Below are positions 10,199 through 22,244 of a stretch of DNA of 64,000 nucleotides, piece by piece. The notes under the pieces were generated by a model. The model was not told the origin of the DNA. It saw only the letters and a list, made by a program, of their open reading frames with translations, and made no database searches. A program made the position numbers and the translations under genes. Each line of letters starts with the position of its first letter. The first letter of the stretch is position 1. This stretch comes from Diphasiastrum complanatum (taxonomy: Eukaryota > Streptophyta > Lycopodiopsida > Lycopodiales > Lycopodiaceae), in assembly GCA_029204225.1 (NCBI GenBank), contig CM055102.1, positions 34,280,585 through 34,344,584 of the forward strand. The letters are read 5' to 3'.

Positions 10199-10509
10199 CT
10201 TCACAAACCTTGTGATCATAAACAACTTGAGGTAAACATGTAGCCATGTTATATTTCCTCAAGACTTGTAGACCTTGTAATTCAGATGTCCGAACCTTTC
10301 GTGCCATAACTTACTCACTGATCCAATATCCGCAACACTTGCATGATGATGATCGACCACCTGAGCCTAAAGTTTGTACAACCGTCTTGCAAGTATGCCC
10401 ATCCGCTACTACTTCATTATCCTTCCTCTCGATGAAACACCGTTCTTCATCAAACTGCACCACCGTGTGTTGCTTCGCAATCACTGATACTGAGAGTAAG
10501 TTTTTCTTG
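10199..10509 (-). pseudogene. Copia A protease end and pre-integrase region
   Basis: The minus strand reads KKNLLSVSVIAKQ, a QFDEERCFIERKD segment and KVRTSELQGLQVL, the usual sequence between the copia protease and the integrase zinc domain. It is bounded by the gypsy insertion on the left and hAT-1 on the right. Across hAT-1 the same reading resumes as DVLYVPRT at 11480-11500, which shows the original continuity. Confidence 0.8.
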
Positions 10510-10517
10510 GTTCCTGG

Positions 10518-11477
10518 CATAGTTGCACCACGATTCTGAATCACGGTTGAGAATCGCGATTCGACAAAAAAAACCAGAATCGTGCAGAATCGTTTTTTTT
10601 TTTTTGAAATTTGTTTAGCCAATATGGGTATCAGATGAAAGCTCTGATTAAGAGCATTATTACTGTGTAGTTTGCCGACTATTGTGAGTGCAGGATGGTC
10701 CAGTTTAGGTGCATTAATCCTATTATAATTGACAACGGAATTTAGTGTAGACAAGAAACAATGAACATGAATCTGAAATTCTGATTATAATAAAGCAAGT
10801 ACATACGATGGTGCTATCCAGCCACGCACCCTGGAGAAGGGCTTCAATGGCGATCTAGAATAGACTCTGGATGACTGATCTACACAATAACAGAATGTTG
10901 AGAGAGCGAACAGCCAAAGGACCAAGGGGATGCGAAACACCAAAAAGTGTGTTTTCACTCAGGGAGTTGGAAGGCCGAATCATGAAAAGGCCTTACCGTA
11001 GGGGCCAGGGGGCTACCCCCCCCGAACCCCCTAGGACTTCCTGCTATATAGACACTGTAGAAAAATGCTACCGCCCCCTGTAGATAAAAATGGGGTCCAA
11101 ATGCGCGCCGAGAAGGGCCCAATATTTATGCCCCCAACTGTATGCACATTGCACTCACATCTCCAGTGAAATGATTGCACAAGTGATCATCATCCATACA
11201 GTTGATAGCCCAAACTGTAGGATTAACATTTACTGAAACCAGAGCAAATAACAACCAAATAGCTACTAAAAATAAGATATGTTTGTGCCCCATCTACTGC
11301 ACTTCTGAGAGGCAAAACGCTAGTTTGACCATTGATCCCCTAAAGAAATTTCAGCCATAAGCTATTTTTCCAAAAACAAAAAAGATAAAAAAATGAAATA
11401 AAAAATTTGCGATTCTGGATTCAAAATCGCAATTTGCGAATCGCGGACCCAACGAATCGCGATCCGCTGCAACTATG
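10518..11477. mobile_element. hAT-1, non-autonomous element with GAATCG words
   Basis: The 960-bp insertion has ends CATAGTTGCA at 10518 and its reverse complement TGCAACTATG at 11468-11477. The target duplication is gttcctgg (10510-10517) versus gttctggg (11478-11485), the same 8-9 bp with one base lost. Both ends carry CG-centred words GAATCG and CGATTC, for example GAATCGCGATTC near 10552. The interior has no complete gene. A segment at 10612-10735 resembles the interior of hAT-3. It interrupts the copia A protease. Confidence 0.85.
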
Positions 11478-12005
11478 GTTCTGGGTACATAAAGCACGTC
11501 CTTTATGTCTGCATTCAGCTCATCGAAAGAAGGCCTCGTTTCCCATACCGATAGCATCATTACAAAGTTCTGATAAGCCAAAGGTAGACTATTAAGCACA
11601 ATGGATACTTAAGACTGAATCTTGAACACTTAATTTAATCCAACCGCAATAAGGTGCCCTCTTAGATCTTTCACCCGAGTAAAATAGTCCGTTATTGATT
11701 CACGCGTACCCATCCTCAATGTGCGTAGCTTAGTCAAGAACAAGATTCGTTACTGATTCACCGTCTCATACAAGTTCTTCAATATATCCCAAGCCTCCTT
11801 GGGTCCAGCAGCATCTCCAATATGAGGTATGATCATATCTCTAATTGACAAGTTTATGATAAGATGAGCTTTTCTCGTTCGTCTCTGATACTCCCGCACG
11901 ACACCTGTGACGATCTCCCAATATTCTTGATCCTAGAGAATATTTTGCATCTTGAACTTCCATATACTGTACTACGTTCCATCTAGCTTGCTAATCATGC
12001 CGTTG
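11478..12005 (-). pseudogene. Copia A gag fragment
   Basis: The minus strand encodes a copia gag: LINLSIRDMIIPHIGDAAG, EAWDILKNLYETV, FTRVKDLRGHL and VLNSLPLAYQNFVMMLSVW. In-frame stops are present, and sequence from gag through most of the protease is missing before DVLYVP. The same gag is repeated in opposite orientation up to 30896, next to copia B in hAT-6. The inverted-repeat arm starts at 11742. Confidence 0.8.
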
Positions 12006-12610
12006 TTCTGATCCGTAACAATTCTTAGCAACCTGATTTTAGAGCAAACAGATCAACAATTCTGTAGATCTGTAACCCTGCCTATGAACGGACTCAGAAC
12101 AGCAAATCAGCTCAACAGTACTATGCACAACTCTGATGATAACAACTAGGTTCAGATTTGGTCCAACTCAGCAGTGATCAGTAGTCAGCAGACAGAACTG
12201 TAGGCAGTAACCAACACTGCAGACAGCGATCTGGCAGTCAGCTTATCCAACCAGCAAACGATCTGTAATTCAGATTGTTGATCAGGTCTACTGATCCAGC
12301 AGACAATCAGCCAGCAAAACAGCCCAGCGATCTATTTCTATGCTGTAGCAGCAAACAGTAGAAAGCAAACAGTCTCCAACACCTATGATCAATCTGTAGA
12401 CAGTGAATCAGGTTCTCAGCAAACAATAAATAGCTGTCACTTCTGATTCTAACAGCAGGTCAGATATGCTTTCAAATCAGCGATTCACCAAGTTTGATTC
12501 CAGTGAACTGATCTCCCAACAGGTCTGATTCCCAGCAGCCAGCCAGCGATCTGTTCTAAACTTCTTCTTGCAATCCTGCAAAAGCAAACTCTCTTTCTCT
12601 CACCAAAAAG
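12006..12610 (-). other. Leader of copia A
   Basis: This is non-coding sequence between LTR and gag, rich in short variants of GATCTGT, CAGCAAAC and GCTGATC. A decayed primer site (minus strand TGATATGGAGCAGG) lies at 12611-12624. The same leader is present at 30028-30640 in inverted orientation. Confidence 0.6.
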
Positions 12611-12630
12611 CCTGCTCCATATCAGAATTT

Positions 12631-13088
12631 GTCATACAAATTCTAGATGGAGTTACTAGTCCTACTAGCACTCACACAAACCAAGCATAGAAATTAAAGA
12701 GAATTCAGATTATAGAAGAATTGAGCAAAGCTCTAAAATACTGGAATGAATTTGCGGTGGGGCGCCAGCCTACCTATATAGTTTCTCTAATCTATGTGAA
12801 AAGCTAAAAGCCTGAAGCAAATAGCAAAAGAACAAAAGCTAATTGCTAAAATTATTACCTATATTAGGTAAAGACCCAAGATATATTTTTAAGTAATAAA
12901 ACAAGTCCTAATCTAGTAGAAGTGCGCCCACCTGCATGCATAAGCAATAAAAAAAACAAATATACTATAAACGAGCAACTAGTTGGGGTCTTGCAACCAG
13001 TGTACCATGTGATAAGCTTGGTGCATCGAGAGGTTTCTACACTCGGCCTCATTTAGGAGTTTATGGATAGGTTGGGAGACCCTTCAAC
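12631..13088 (-). repeat. 5' LTR of copia A (truncated by copia B)
   Basis: The LTR inner end is CA on the minus strand at 12631-12632. A TATA-like CTATATAG lies near 12777-12784 (minus strand), followed by a C-rich initiator region. The outer end is not reached because copia B begins at 13089. Confidence 0.55.
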
Positions 13089-13489
13089 TGAAGATTTACA
13101 AGACCTAGCTATGGAGTATCTTAACTCAGATGCTAGATCAACTATGAAAGCTTGAGAAAACTTGGCTATGGAAATATCACACACAAGGAGAATTGCATGA
13201 GCATCTCACAAACTCAAAAGTCTCAAGAAGAAATGAATTGCTAGAGTGAGAGAGGAGGGCGTGGGTCCTCCAAATCCCTTGTGAGGCAAGCACCTCCTTT
13301 ACATGCATGGAAAGTCTAGGTGTCAACCATAGGAGTGAGCTACTTGGCCAAGTGGGCCACTTGCACTAATTTACATAACTTAACAAAAGGGGGGGTCTCA
13401 TGCATTTAATTAAAAACATGCCCCACGAGTTATGTACAACTTAACTAATGCTTAGCCAAAAGGGGTAAAATAGGCATTACTCTTCAACA
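13089..13489 (-). repeat. 3' LTR of copia B, left copy
   Basis: The 401-bp LTR starts TGTTGAAGAG and ends AATCTTCA on the minus strand. It is nearly identical to both LTRs of the right copy. Confidence 0.92.
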
Positions 13490-14326
13490 CCTCCCCTTAA
13501 TGGCAATTTTATTCAAACTGACACCCAACAAGGTTCTGAACTTTTCAAACTTATCTTTACTAAGTGGTTTAGTAAAAATATCAGCTGTCTGGTCGTTGGT
13601 GTCACAATAAACTAGCTCGATCTCCCCACTGTGCACTTTCTCTCGTATAAAATGCTGGTCCACCTCTATGTGTTTTGTCCGTGCATGATAGATTGGATTC
13701 CTTGCAAGCTGAATACAGCTTTGGTTATCACAATGTAACAATGTAGGTCTTACTTGAGCAATCTGCATGTCCTCAAGTAGACGGCGTAACCAAATGGCTT
13801 CACAGGCGGACCTCGTAGTCGCCCTGTACTCAGCTTCGGTAGACGATAGAGCAATAGTAGGTTGCTTCTTACTGCACCACGATATAGCCCTTGAACCTAG
13901 GCTGAAACAATAGCCTGTCGTCGATCTCCGATCGTCTCTATCACCTGCCCAATCAGAATCTGAATAGCCTTCCAGCTGAAGGTTCTCGTCATCCGTGTAT
14001 CCAATCCCATAAGTCACTGTCCCTCTCACATATCGCAGGATCCGCTTGGCTGCCTTCCAATGTGTTTCGGTAGGCTTACACATGTATTGACTTGCAATTC
14101 CAACCGCATAAGCAATATCTGGCCTGGTGGTAGTAAGGTAAATCAGGCTGCCCACTAACTGACGATAGAGCGTCTCATCTGCAAATGCTGGACCATCATC
14201 TTTTGATGGCTTGTTGCTTGCATCCATGGGTGTGCTGATTGGTTTGCTTTCTTGCATGTTAAACCTCTTCAATAATTTTTGTGCATACTTTGCCTGTGAG
14301 ATAAAAGACAACGCTTCCCTTTCCAA
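13484..14326 (-). pseudogene. Copia B RT end and RNase H, left copy
   Basis: The 280-codon open stretch begins inside RT (SQAKYAQKLLKRFNM). It continues with YRQLVGSLIYLTTTRPDIAY and the RNase H motifs GYSDSDWAGD, ALSSTEAEYRA and DNQSC, ending with HFIREKV and ADIFTKPL near the C-terminus. The acidic residues of the RNase H site are present. A one-base shift near 14325 separates it from the preceding RT part, so the N-terminal methionine is not a real start. Confidence 0.9.
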
Positions 14327-14709
14327 ACTTCAACTCCTAGGCAATAGTGTAGCAAACCCAAATCTTTCATTTCAAACTCATTAGAAAGATTCTTCTTAAC
14401 ACAAGCAATAAGCTTCTTATTGCTTCCCGTGATGAGTAGATCATCTACATAGAGCACAACAACCACAAAGTCTTCTCCTTCCCTGAAGACATAAAGATTG
14501 CAATCAGACTTACTCTTCTCAAACCCTTGCCTTGCAAAGTACTCATCAATTCGGCTATACCAAGCCCTTGGCGCCTGTTTGAGCCCATACAAGGCTTTCC
14601 TAAGCCTGCAAACCAGATTCTCCTTGCCTGTTATTTCAAATCCCTGCGGTTGTTCCATGTAAACCTCCTCCTGTAGGTGCCCATTAAGAAAGGCACTCTT
14701 GACATCCAT
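14269..14709 (-). pseudogene. Copia B RT catalytic part, left copy
   Basis: The frame reads MDVKSAFLNGHLQEEVYMEQ, YGLKQAPRAWY and the catalytic YVDDLLITGS, the hallmark of copia RT. It is cut off from the preceding segment by a TGA that replaces the tryptophan codon in the family motif FDWDVHQMD. A frameshift ends it before the RNase H part. Confidence 0.9.
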
Positions 14710-14721
14710 TTGATGGACATC

Positions 14722-15807
14722 TCAATCAAAATATGAGGCTATAGCCAAAACGGTCCTGATAGATGTCATTTTAGCAACAGGTGCGAATGTCTCATCATAG
14801 TCTAGCCCCTCTTGCTGAGCATAGCCTTTCGCCACCAACCTTGCCTTGTACTTGTCCACTGTTCCATTGGCATGAAACTTGGTCTTATAGACCCACTTGC
14901 AACCTATTGGTTGCTTCCCTTCTGGCAATGTAGTGAGCTCCCATGTGTCATTCTTGACAATGGAGTCGTACTCCTCCTGCATGGCATGTTGCCATACCTT
15001 TTCTCTCACGGCTTCGTGAAAGAACTGTGGCTCATCTGCATTCAGAATAGTGGACATAAGAGCAAAGTTAGTCTCTTGTCTCTCATGAGACCTAAGAGAT
15101 CTTCTGACACCCTGTTCACTGCTCTCTCCTTCTTCAATCATTTGACCTTCTTTGATTGTTTCCCAATACCACCTAGGTAGCTTCTTCCTAGCAGTAGGTG
15201 ATGTGGATGGTGACCACGTATCCCATGGTACTGTTTTAGTCTTCCGTTTGTCCCCAACTTCTGCTTCTGGTACTTGGCCAAAAAGAGGTCTCGAACTAGT
15301 AGGTTCGGTTTCCTGTTGTTGCTCCTGCACTTGAGGCTTACAGGACTCTTGACTAGGATCCTCATCCGTGGAATCAATCAAGGGTATGAACTCAGTAATT
15401 CCTTCCTTCTCCTGCTCCTGTATCTTGGGTGCATGCTCTTCATCAAAGACGACATCTCGACTTAGGATCTTCCTCCTGTTTTCGAGATCATATAGCACAT
15501 AAGCTTCCTCACCTTCACCATACCCAAGAAAGACACACTTTACGGATTTTGCATCAAGTTTCTTCCGCAAGTCCTTTGGTATATGTGCATATGCTGTACA
15601 CCCAAATACTCGAAGGCTGCCCACCTTGGGCTTGTTGCCACTACATGCCTCTTCTGGCGTGATTCCTTCAACTGCTTTGGTTGGACTTCTATTCAATAGA
15701 AAAACAGCAGTTGCTACCGCTTCTGCCCAAAAGGAATTTGGCAACCCCTTTGCCTTGAGCATGCTCCTCGCACACTCAACTATAGACCTGTTTTTCCGCT
15801 CAGCCAC
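14722..15807 (-). pseudogene. Copia B integrase end and RT start, left copy
   Basis: 361 codons are open. AERKNRSIVECARSML at the start carries the third catalytic residue of integrase. FGCTAYAHIP and VFLGYGEGEEAYVLYD belong to the integrase C-terminal region. An acidic linker follows, then the RT start (WELTTLPEGKQPIGCKWVYK, KARLVAKGYAQ). The stop at the end is the TGA described for the next segment. Confidence 0.9.
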
Positions 15808-16041
15808 GCCGTTTTGCTGCGGTGTATGTGGAGCAGTAAACTGTCTCTTTATCCCACATGCTTTGCAAAGATCTTTGAACTCATCAGAGATATACTCACC
15901 ACCCTTATCTGACCTGAGAGTCTTTAACCTCTTTCCTGTGGTTTTCCACCATAGCTTTCCACTGTTTGAAGTATTTGAACGCTTCAGATTTCAGTTTCAG
16001 AAAATAGACCCATATCTTCCGAGAGAAATCATCTACGAAGG

Positions 16042-17631
16042 TCATGAGATAGTATGCCCCCCTACTGATTTGACCTGCATGGGACCGCATAAATCTGAAT
16101 GCACAAGTTCAAGAATGCCCTTGGCCCTGGTAGCTTTCTCCTTTGAAAACTTTTTCCTCTGTTGCTTCCCTAATGCACAAGCCTCACATGTATCTGAAGA
16201 AGACTTAATGCTAGGAAGATCTACTACCATTTTGTCCCTGTTCAAAACTTGCAAACTTTTGTAACTCAAATGACCATATCTCTCATGCCAAAGCTTGTCC
16301 CGATTAGTATCTCTTGCAGACAAGGCCTCTTGGCTAGGAATGGTTGTGAAAAGCTTGTAAAGACCTCCTTCTTGCATTCCCTTGGCTACCACTTTGAAGT
16401 TCTTCTCTTTGTCTTTTACCAAACATTTAGAATCATTAAACTCTACCACCATGTTCTGTTTGGTAATGGCACCAACAAATAACAAGTTCTTAGCCAACCC
16501 TGGTACATGCAACACACTTTTAATTTCCTTCACCTCACCTGATGATAGCTGTATTGCAACTGTACCTTTGCCCCTCACCATACGTGTAGAATTATCTCCA
16601 AGGCAAACATGCTGGCCATCTTCTGTCTCCTCATAGGTGCTGAACCAATCTCTATGAGGTGTCATGTGCTTTGAGGCTCCAGAATCAATGTACCATCCAC
16701 CAAATGTGGATTCAGATGATAGGGCTGCGGTGAATAGCTCAAGCACACCAGATTGCTCCTCCTCTGCAACTTTGTCAACAAAGTGACTCTGCTGGTTCTT
16801 TCCCTTCTTCTGATCACTTTGCTTCTTCCTGCATTCAAAAGCAAAATGCCCATACTTACCACAATAGTTGCAGTTGCCCTTCCTCTTGGGTGTAGATGAG
16901 GAATTGGTGCTTGACTCCTCTCCAACCTGTAACTTGGACACCTGCTGCTCCAAGCTTTGCTTTGAGTTCTTCTTTTTTCCTTTGCCTTTCTTCTGAAAGT
17001 TTTGCTTCTTCTTAGAAGCAAATGCAAGCTCTGGATTATCTTCCCTTTCAGAAAGATTCTTCCTTCTCATCTCCTCCTGTAAAAGAAGACCACATAACTC
17101 CCCAAAGGTTGGGAGTTTCTCCCTAGCAGAAAGGGACATCACATAGTCTTGATAGTTGAATGACAAGCTGTTCAAGACTATGGGAACAATACTCCTGTCA
17201 CTTACTTTCTCTCCAACTGAAGCAAGCTGATCCAATAGGTCCTTGACCTTTGTAATATGATCACCAATTGTTGCACCTGCTTCCATCTTGAGAGTATGTA
17301 ACCTGTTTTGCAAATACACCAGCTTGGCTGAATCCACTGTTTCAAACATAGACTTCAGAATTGTCCAAGCATCAGCTGCATCCCTTGCATTGCAAATGTG
17401 AGGAATAATATTGTCCTTGACAGAAAGATTGATTATCCTATGAGCTTTATGTCTCCTGTTCATGTAGTCCTTCAATTCAGGATCAGATGTTGGTACATGT
17501 TCTGTACCTGTCATGACCTCCCAGCAATTCTTATCCATCAAGATATTGGCTATCTTGAACTTCCACACTCTGTAGTTTGTGCCATCTAGTTTGCTAGATT
17601 CACCCAGCAAACTCTCCCCAAGACTTGCCAT
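16042..17631 (-). pseudogene. Copia B gag, protease and integrase start, left copy
   Basis: 529 codons run from ATG at 17631. Gag occupies about residues 1-240. A complete zinc knuckle (CNYCGKYGHFAFEC) is at about 253, and the protease site WYIDSGASKHM at about 315. The pre-integrase HERYGHLSYKS...CEACALG lies at about 448-495. The frame leaves the integrase core in a run of G residues (one G short) and ends GGHTIS. A second shift about 130 bases later restores the frame, so integrase is split. The right copy has the same breaks. Confidence 0.92.
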
Positions 17632-18059
17632 GCTAAAATCTGTGCTTAAAACAGAAGCTCAACCTGAAAGAGATCAGAAAAGAACAGCTTCCAGCAACAA
17701 GGGTTTAACCCCAAACTAGGGTATGTAGCCACTTCAAGGCAACCCTTCAGCTCCTGCTTTTGTCTTTGCCACTTGGTGTGGCCTCACTAGCACAAGCACT
17801 AGGCTCCACTGGAACAGAAACCAGAAGCCCCAACAAGAAGGCTATCGAACCCATCTTGTTTCCAGCACTCATGTACTCATCAACAATTTTTGTGTGTTGT
17901 GACGACTCATTGCTTTCTAGAATCTGACAATGTCGCCTATCTTTGTGCAGGTCATGGCCTCTTGTTCCACAGGATCAAGAGACAGAGGTTTGATTTTGAG
18001 AGCAAACAGGGATATTCCATTAAATCTCAAGGTGATTAAGATAAGTTTTTGCCAAAGCA

Positions 18060-18271
18060 ACTCACGTGATGGAGTGTGGGGGTAAATTTGCTCTAGACAT
18101 TACTACTCTTGCTATTCACATCCTTATTGAAGAATGTTCCGCTTTGGCTTTTGAACAACACTGGGGCACTTGTTCTATTATGCACACGAAGAAACACAAC
18201 AGGTTTAGCATTCCCCAGCTGACGCGGTTGGTCTACTACACATGCAAAGAGATGGTATGCCGAGGCAGATG
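18060..18271 (+). pseudogene. hAT transposase C-terminal (dimerisation) fragment
   Basis: The plus strand reads WWSVG-like sequence in one frame. The open frame MMECGGKF continues with LAIHILIEECSALAFEQHW, IMHTKKHNRFS and LTRLVYYTCKEM. This matches the hAT C-terminal dimerisation pattern (conserved A.RIL...SA...E..W, then H.KK.NR, then LVY), as also seen in hAT-6. The rest of the transposase is absent. It lies just beyond the right breakpoint of the inverted-repeat arm. Confidence 0.65.
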
Positions 18272-18298
18272 AACCTCGAGTGCCTTAGATCCATAGAC

Positions 18299-18360
18299 CA
18301 TAGATGCTGGCGGAACGCATTTGGCCAGCCTAGTGTTCCGGAATGCTCATTCCAGGACGC
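18299..18360. mobile_element. Possible hAT end with GGAACG words
   Basis: CATAGATGC starts a stretch holding GGAACG, GTTCCGGAATG and CATTCCAGGACG in 62 bp. This is the same architecture as the ends of hAT-5. No matching second end or 8-bp duplication was found, so it is a remnant at best. Confidence 0.45.
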
Positions 18361-18963
18361 AAAAAGAATTGGGGTCTTTGGATAGTTTAGCTAGTGTTAA
18401 ATGATGTTCTACTGCAATCCTCATTTTATATATTTTGAGTATTATATATCTAGTTTCAGAAGGACCAGAATTCGTCTTGGTTGCTGACACGAACGTTGAC
18501 TTTGTGTTTTCTTTCTACAATGTTCTATGGCATTGATGTTATAGTTGCAAGTGGTGTTAGACATTATTTGTTTAGGTTGTAAATACTACAACATCAGGTT
18601 AAACTCGGATAGGGACTGGAAATCATGTCTAGCTAGTTCATCATGAAATAGAATTAATCCCTCACTCTCATTAATGGTACAAGGTGTCCCACAATCCCCC
18701 ACTTGCCATAGGCGATATAGGATCGTGTGTTTCCTGGAATTAGCATTCTTTTACGATTTTTTAAGGATGGATATTGTAGGAGCAAATTGTTACTCGGATC
18801 ACAAAAACCATTAGGAGTGTCCTCCACTTTGTCAGTTGTCTCCACCTGTCTCCACTGAAATCTGCTTACTTGTTGATTCCTACAGTCTCTCACGCTCAAT
18901 TCATCAATCTATTTGTGGTTTCTCCCTCCCATATCAGATTATCTGTATCATGCAGGCTACTAA

Positions 18964-19168
18964 CATAGTTGCATCGAACCGCAGTTCGAACCGTTCGGAG
19001 CCGGTTCAAACCGGATTTTTTTTTTTAAAAAAAACCAAAAAGCCAAAAAAACGTTTTGGAAAAAACAAAATTTCGGTTCGAACCGTTTTCCAATTTGAAC
19101 CTGGCCTGCAGGTTCGAACCGGAAAGAATCAGTTCAAATCAGCCGGTTTTAATCGGGGTGTAACCGTG
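18964..19168. mobile_element. hAT-2, short MITE with GAACCG words
   Basis: The 205-bp element starts CATAGTTGCA and ends with TGTAACCGTG (reverse complement CACGGTTACA, 7 of 10 matching). It is flanked by a perfect 8-bp duplication, gctactaa (18956-18963 and 19169-19176). The ends are packed with GAACCG, CGGTTC and GTTCGAACCG around an A/T-rich core. It inserted at the edge of a copia gag remnant. Confidence 0.85.
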
Positions 19169-19176
19169 GCTACTAA

Positions 19177-19600
19177 CAAAATAGCCGCAAAATAAGAGTC
19201 ACGCCCATATCCCATGACAAGAAGTTGGTTGTCCACTTTGGTGAGGTCGTCTATAATGTAGTCACTAACACTCATCCATAATGTCATATATTTAGTTCTC
19301 AAATACAACATCCTAGAATCAATTCTAGTTTCAAACATCATTTTCAAAATATCTCAAGCCTCCTGAACAAACTTCATGTAGTTCATTTGGGATATTATGC
19401 TATCCTTCACGGACATGTTGATGTACACATGGGCCTTTCTGCTTCTAACCGAATTCTTTGCCTCTCTTTTTGTAGATGACCTGATTTTGACTCCAATAAT
19501 TATGTCCCATGCATGTTCCTTAATCGATATACTTTGCATATTTTTTGACTTTCATATGCTACATCAAGCTTGCTGCTTTCACCTAAACTATAATCGCTGA
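19177..19600 (-). pseudogene. Copia gag scrap
   Basis: The minus strand reads KAHVYINMSVKDSIISQMN, KFVQEA and, after a break, KMMFETRIDSRMLYLRTKY and DYIIDDLTKVDNQLLVMG. This is the Gag pattern of copia elements (NLSVKD.I...., ....FET...., ..YI..L..L...L). Stops and shifts are present and no LTR adjoins it. Confidence 0.65.
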
Positions 19601-20200
19601 GATTATTACGTCAAACACTATCAGAACACTTGATCTTAAAATAAGATTTTTAAGTTTCTAGCATTTAAGAACGTGTCCACTAAAAGCTTGCCAGGTGTGT
19701 GCAATGTACCATCCCCTACATTGTAGTTAAAAATTTTCACAATAAGAGTCAAAAAAGTGCTCAAGAACTCCAAGGAAACCAATCATTGAAAAAATTATTT
19801 GGAACAAACTATTTGAAAAAGAGTAAACATCATCTCACCCTCAACTACCTTGAGAATATAATACAAATATGACATATATTATTCTAACAAACATGAAGGA
19901 TATAATTACAGACAAGCATCTGTCCACAGATGCTTAACCGAAAAGTGCACCAAAACATACTTTCATTCGAGACAATTTCTTAACTAGTTCCATGAGCTTT
20001 TAAGTTATTGACTATCTGATGATGATATTTTGGGAAGAGAGCAAACTGTTATCAAGCAAAAGCAGATTCACTTGTATTTTGCCAGTACAGATTAAGAGTG
20101 AAAATAGATAAGTTCCATGCAACCATTATTGTCAAACATGCATATCGTATAAACACTGGAATGAACTTAAATCATTGGTAGCTTTGGCTGAGATGCAAAC

Positions 20201-20277
20201 CTTTGGGGTGGCTCGATCAACAGCTATAGCTGATCCCGCAAGCTCATGCTTCTCAGCCATCACCTTGTCCACAGATT
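20201..20277 (-). CDS. RRM gene exon 8 (end of RRM2)
   Basis: 77 bases, after acceptor TTTTCAG, complete the split codon as glutamate and encode SVDKVMAEKHEL...AVDRATPK, the closing half of RRM2. The frame is kept exactly across the 18.8-kb intron. The donor GTTTGC at 20200 opens intron 8. The length is not a multiple of three, so skipping this exon would shift the frame. Confidence 0.9.
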
Positions 20278-21966
20278 CTGAAAATCAAACAAGGCTTCAA
20301 CAACCACATAAAGCAATACAACTATGCCTATCATAACTCTTCATAAGGCATACAAAATTATATATCGCATGCCTTAACAACTTCCATTCAATGCAATGGT
20401 GTAATTTAAACAAACTACAATGCATAAAGTTTATAAACTAAATGCCTCGCTTTGTCCAATGAATGTAAATGACAAAGGCTCAAAAACTGCACAGATTAAA
20501 ATTGCTAGAACTTTGTGAAAGCTCACATGCTTTATAAACATAAAGGCTCACTATCAGCCAACATTTAGAACCATTTTTTAAGCCAGAAAATGCTTTGACG
20601 GTTGTGCCTCTCCAAGATATGTTTTATGTTTGAATTGACTTTAATTTTAGGTTTTTCTTTCTCCAAAACAAATAACAATGTACAACTCAATAACAAAACA
20701 TCAACCTGGAAGGGAAAGCTGCAACATAAGCCAAATTTAGTTACCACTTTTTCTATGATAGAAAGCCCATTACAATCATTCAAGGGTGGACAACAGTGGT
20801 CATGCATCATCATAGATCATAAATTTATAAAAAACTATACCCTGTGTGGGCATTGATTAGATTCACATGAAACGATACTTGATGCATAAAAGAAAGAAAC
20901 ATGTTCATTACAATGTGAGAGTCTGTAGTTAGCATGGTGAACTCCTACAATAGAGTATAACAAATGCCCAATGGTGACAAACTCCATCGAAAAATCCATT
21001 TGTTTTATTACCTCCTTCATGATCTTCCATCAAAATCTCGGCTATTCTACTTCGTAATGACTTACATCAACATATGTTAAAAACCAGAACATCAATCATG
21101 ACATTTCCACTCAATCATGTTGAAAGGCTTCAAATTTCAAAACAAGGAACTGAAACTCAAAATATTGTTAATTTTGTGAAATACTGAAACTCAAAACTAG
21201 CCCAACAAACAAGAATTTCAAAATCTAAGACACTAGTTTCTAGAAAAAAGACAAAATCCTCTTGCTCAACAAATAACATTGACTTTGTTACGGCTTTACA
21301 TAAAGCCATAGAATGGGTAGATGTACTGCGATGACAAAATTACAAGCCTTCAAAGAGAGCCAATTTCCCCATACTTCTACTTCCCTATTTCCTTATCCAA
21401 AATGTTTGAGATATATTATAATCAGGTATGTGAAGGGTCAAGGATTGTGAGAAAAGGATTAGGACAGAAAGACTGAAAAAAAGGGCAAACTAAACAATTC
21501 CCATGGAATCAAAACACATAAAATGACAAAGGAATAGTCATTGTTTACAGACAGAGAGGGAGACCAACTAGTGGCTATTGGATAGTTTATATATAGTTAA
21601 AAGCCAAATATCATGCACGGGGATTCTATAAGTGCCATAGGGTTTCACGGTTATTCATGTCTTATGGACCATATAATTTAAGACAACTGGTTCATCATTT
21701 AATGTTTGGCATTCATTTGACTCACTATTCATATGCTCATTCTTGGGTATCTAAGCCTAGCTTCTAGGGCCTCAATCAACCTAAATGGGACTGTGAGACT
21801 CATTGTTGATGGTTAACTATTTGAAGAAAATCATCCTAGAGGCTAGCATCATGGTAGCTTTGAAATAGCTTAGATCACAGCTGCACAAAAAAACATTTCT
21901 AGAAACACGTTTCTGGATCCAGAATCACTAAAACAGAAAACAGATTATGGATGTGTGTGTGTGTGT

Positions 21967-22024
<58 letters not shown>

Positions 22025-22195
22025 TGATTTATGGTTTATTTTGGAATGTTGAAACGGAAATTTATAACATTTAGCATTCAGTCAATGCTAGGTCTTGACT
22101 CATTGGGTCAGTGGGTCAATATGCATGAACGTGTTGTGGATCACTGATGACAGCAATCTCCTTCTTCATCTGCTTCTTCACCATACTCCTCTCTC

Positions 22196-22244
<49 letters not shown>

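Larger units (their letters stand above)
11742..17831 (-). repeat. Left arm of about 6.09-kb inverted repeat
   Basis: This 6,090-bp segment is the reverse complement of 24807-30896, with only scattered single-base differences noticed. It contains 1.35 kb of copia A (gag, leader, LTR) and copia B without its 5' LTR. On the left, copia A continues uninterrupted past the arm. On the right, similarity stops abruptly at 17831/17832. The spacer between arms is 6,975 bp and contains exon 8 of the RRM gene. Confidence 0.92.
13089..17831 (-). mobile_element. Copia B, left copy, 5'-truncated
   Basis: This is a Ty1/copia element in minus orientation with its 3' LTR at 13089-13489 and a polypurine tract at 13490-13498. 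The pol and gag frames follow, and a 5' leader is cut at 17831, so the 5' LTR and primer site are absent. Every frame break in this copy is also present in the copy at 24138-29549. It is inserted in the LTR of copia A. Confidence 0.93.

Noticed and set aside
15626-16264. 212-codon ORF antisense to copia B integrase (and its mirror at 26374-27012)
   Set aside because: It is the shadow of integrase and pre-integrase coding on the opposite strand.
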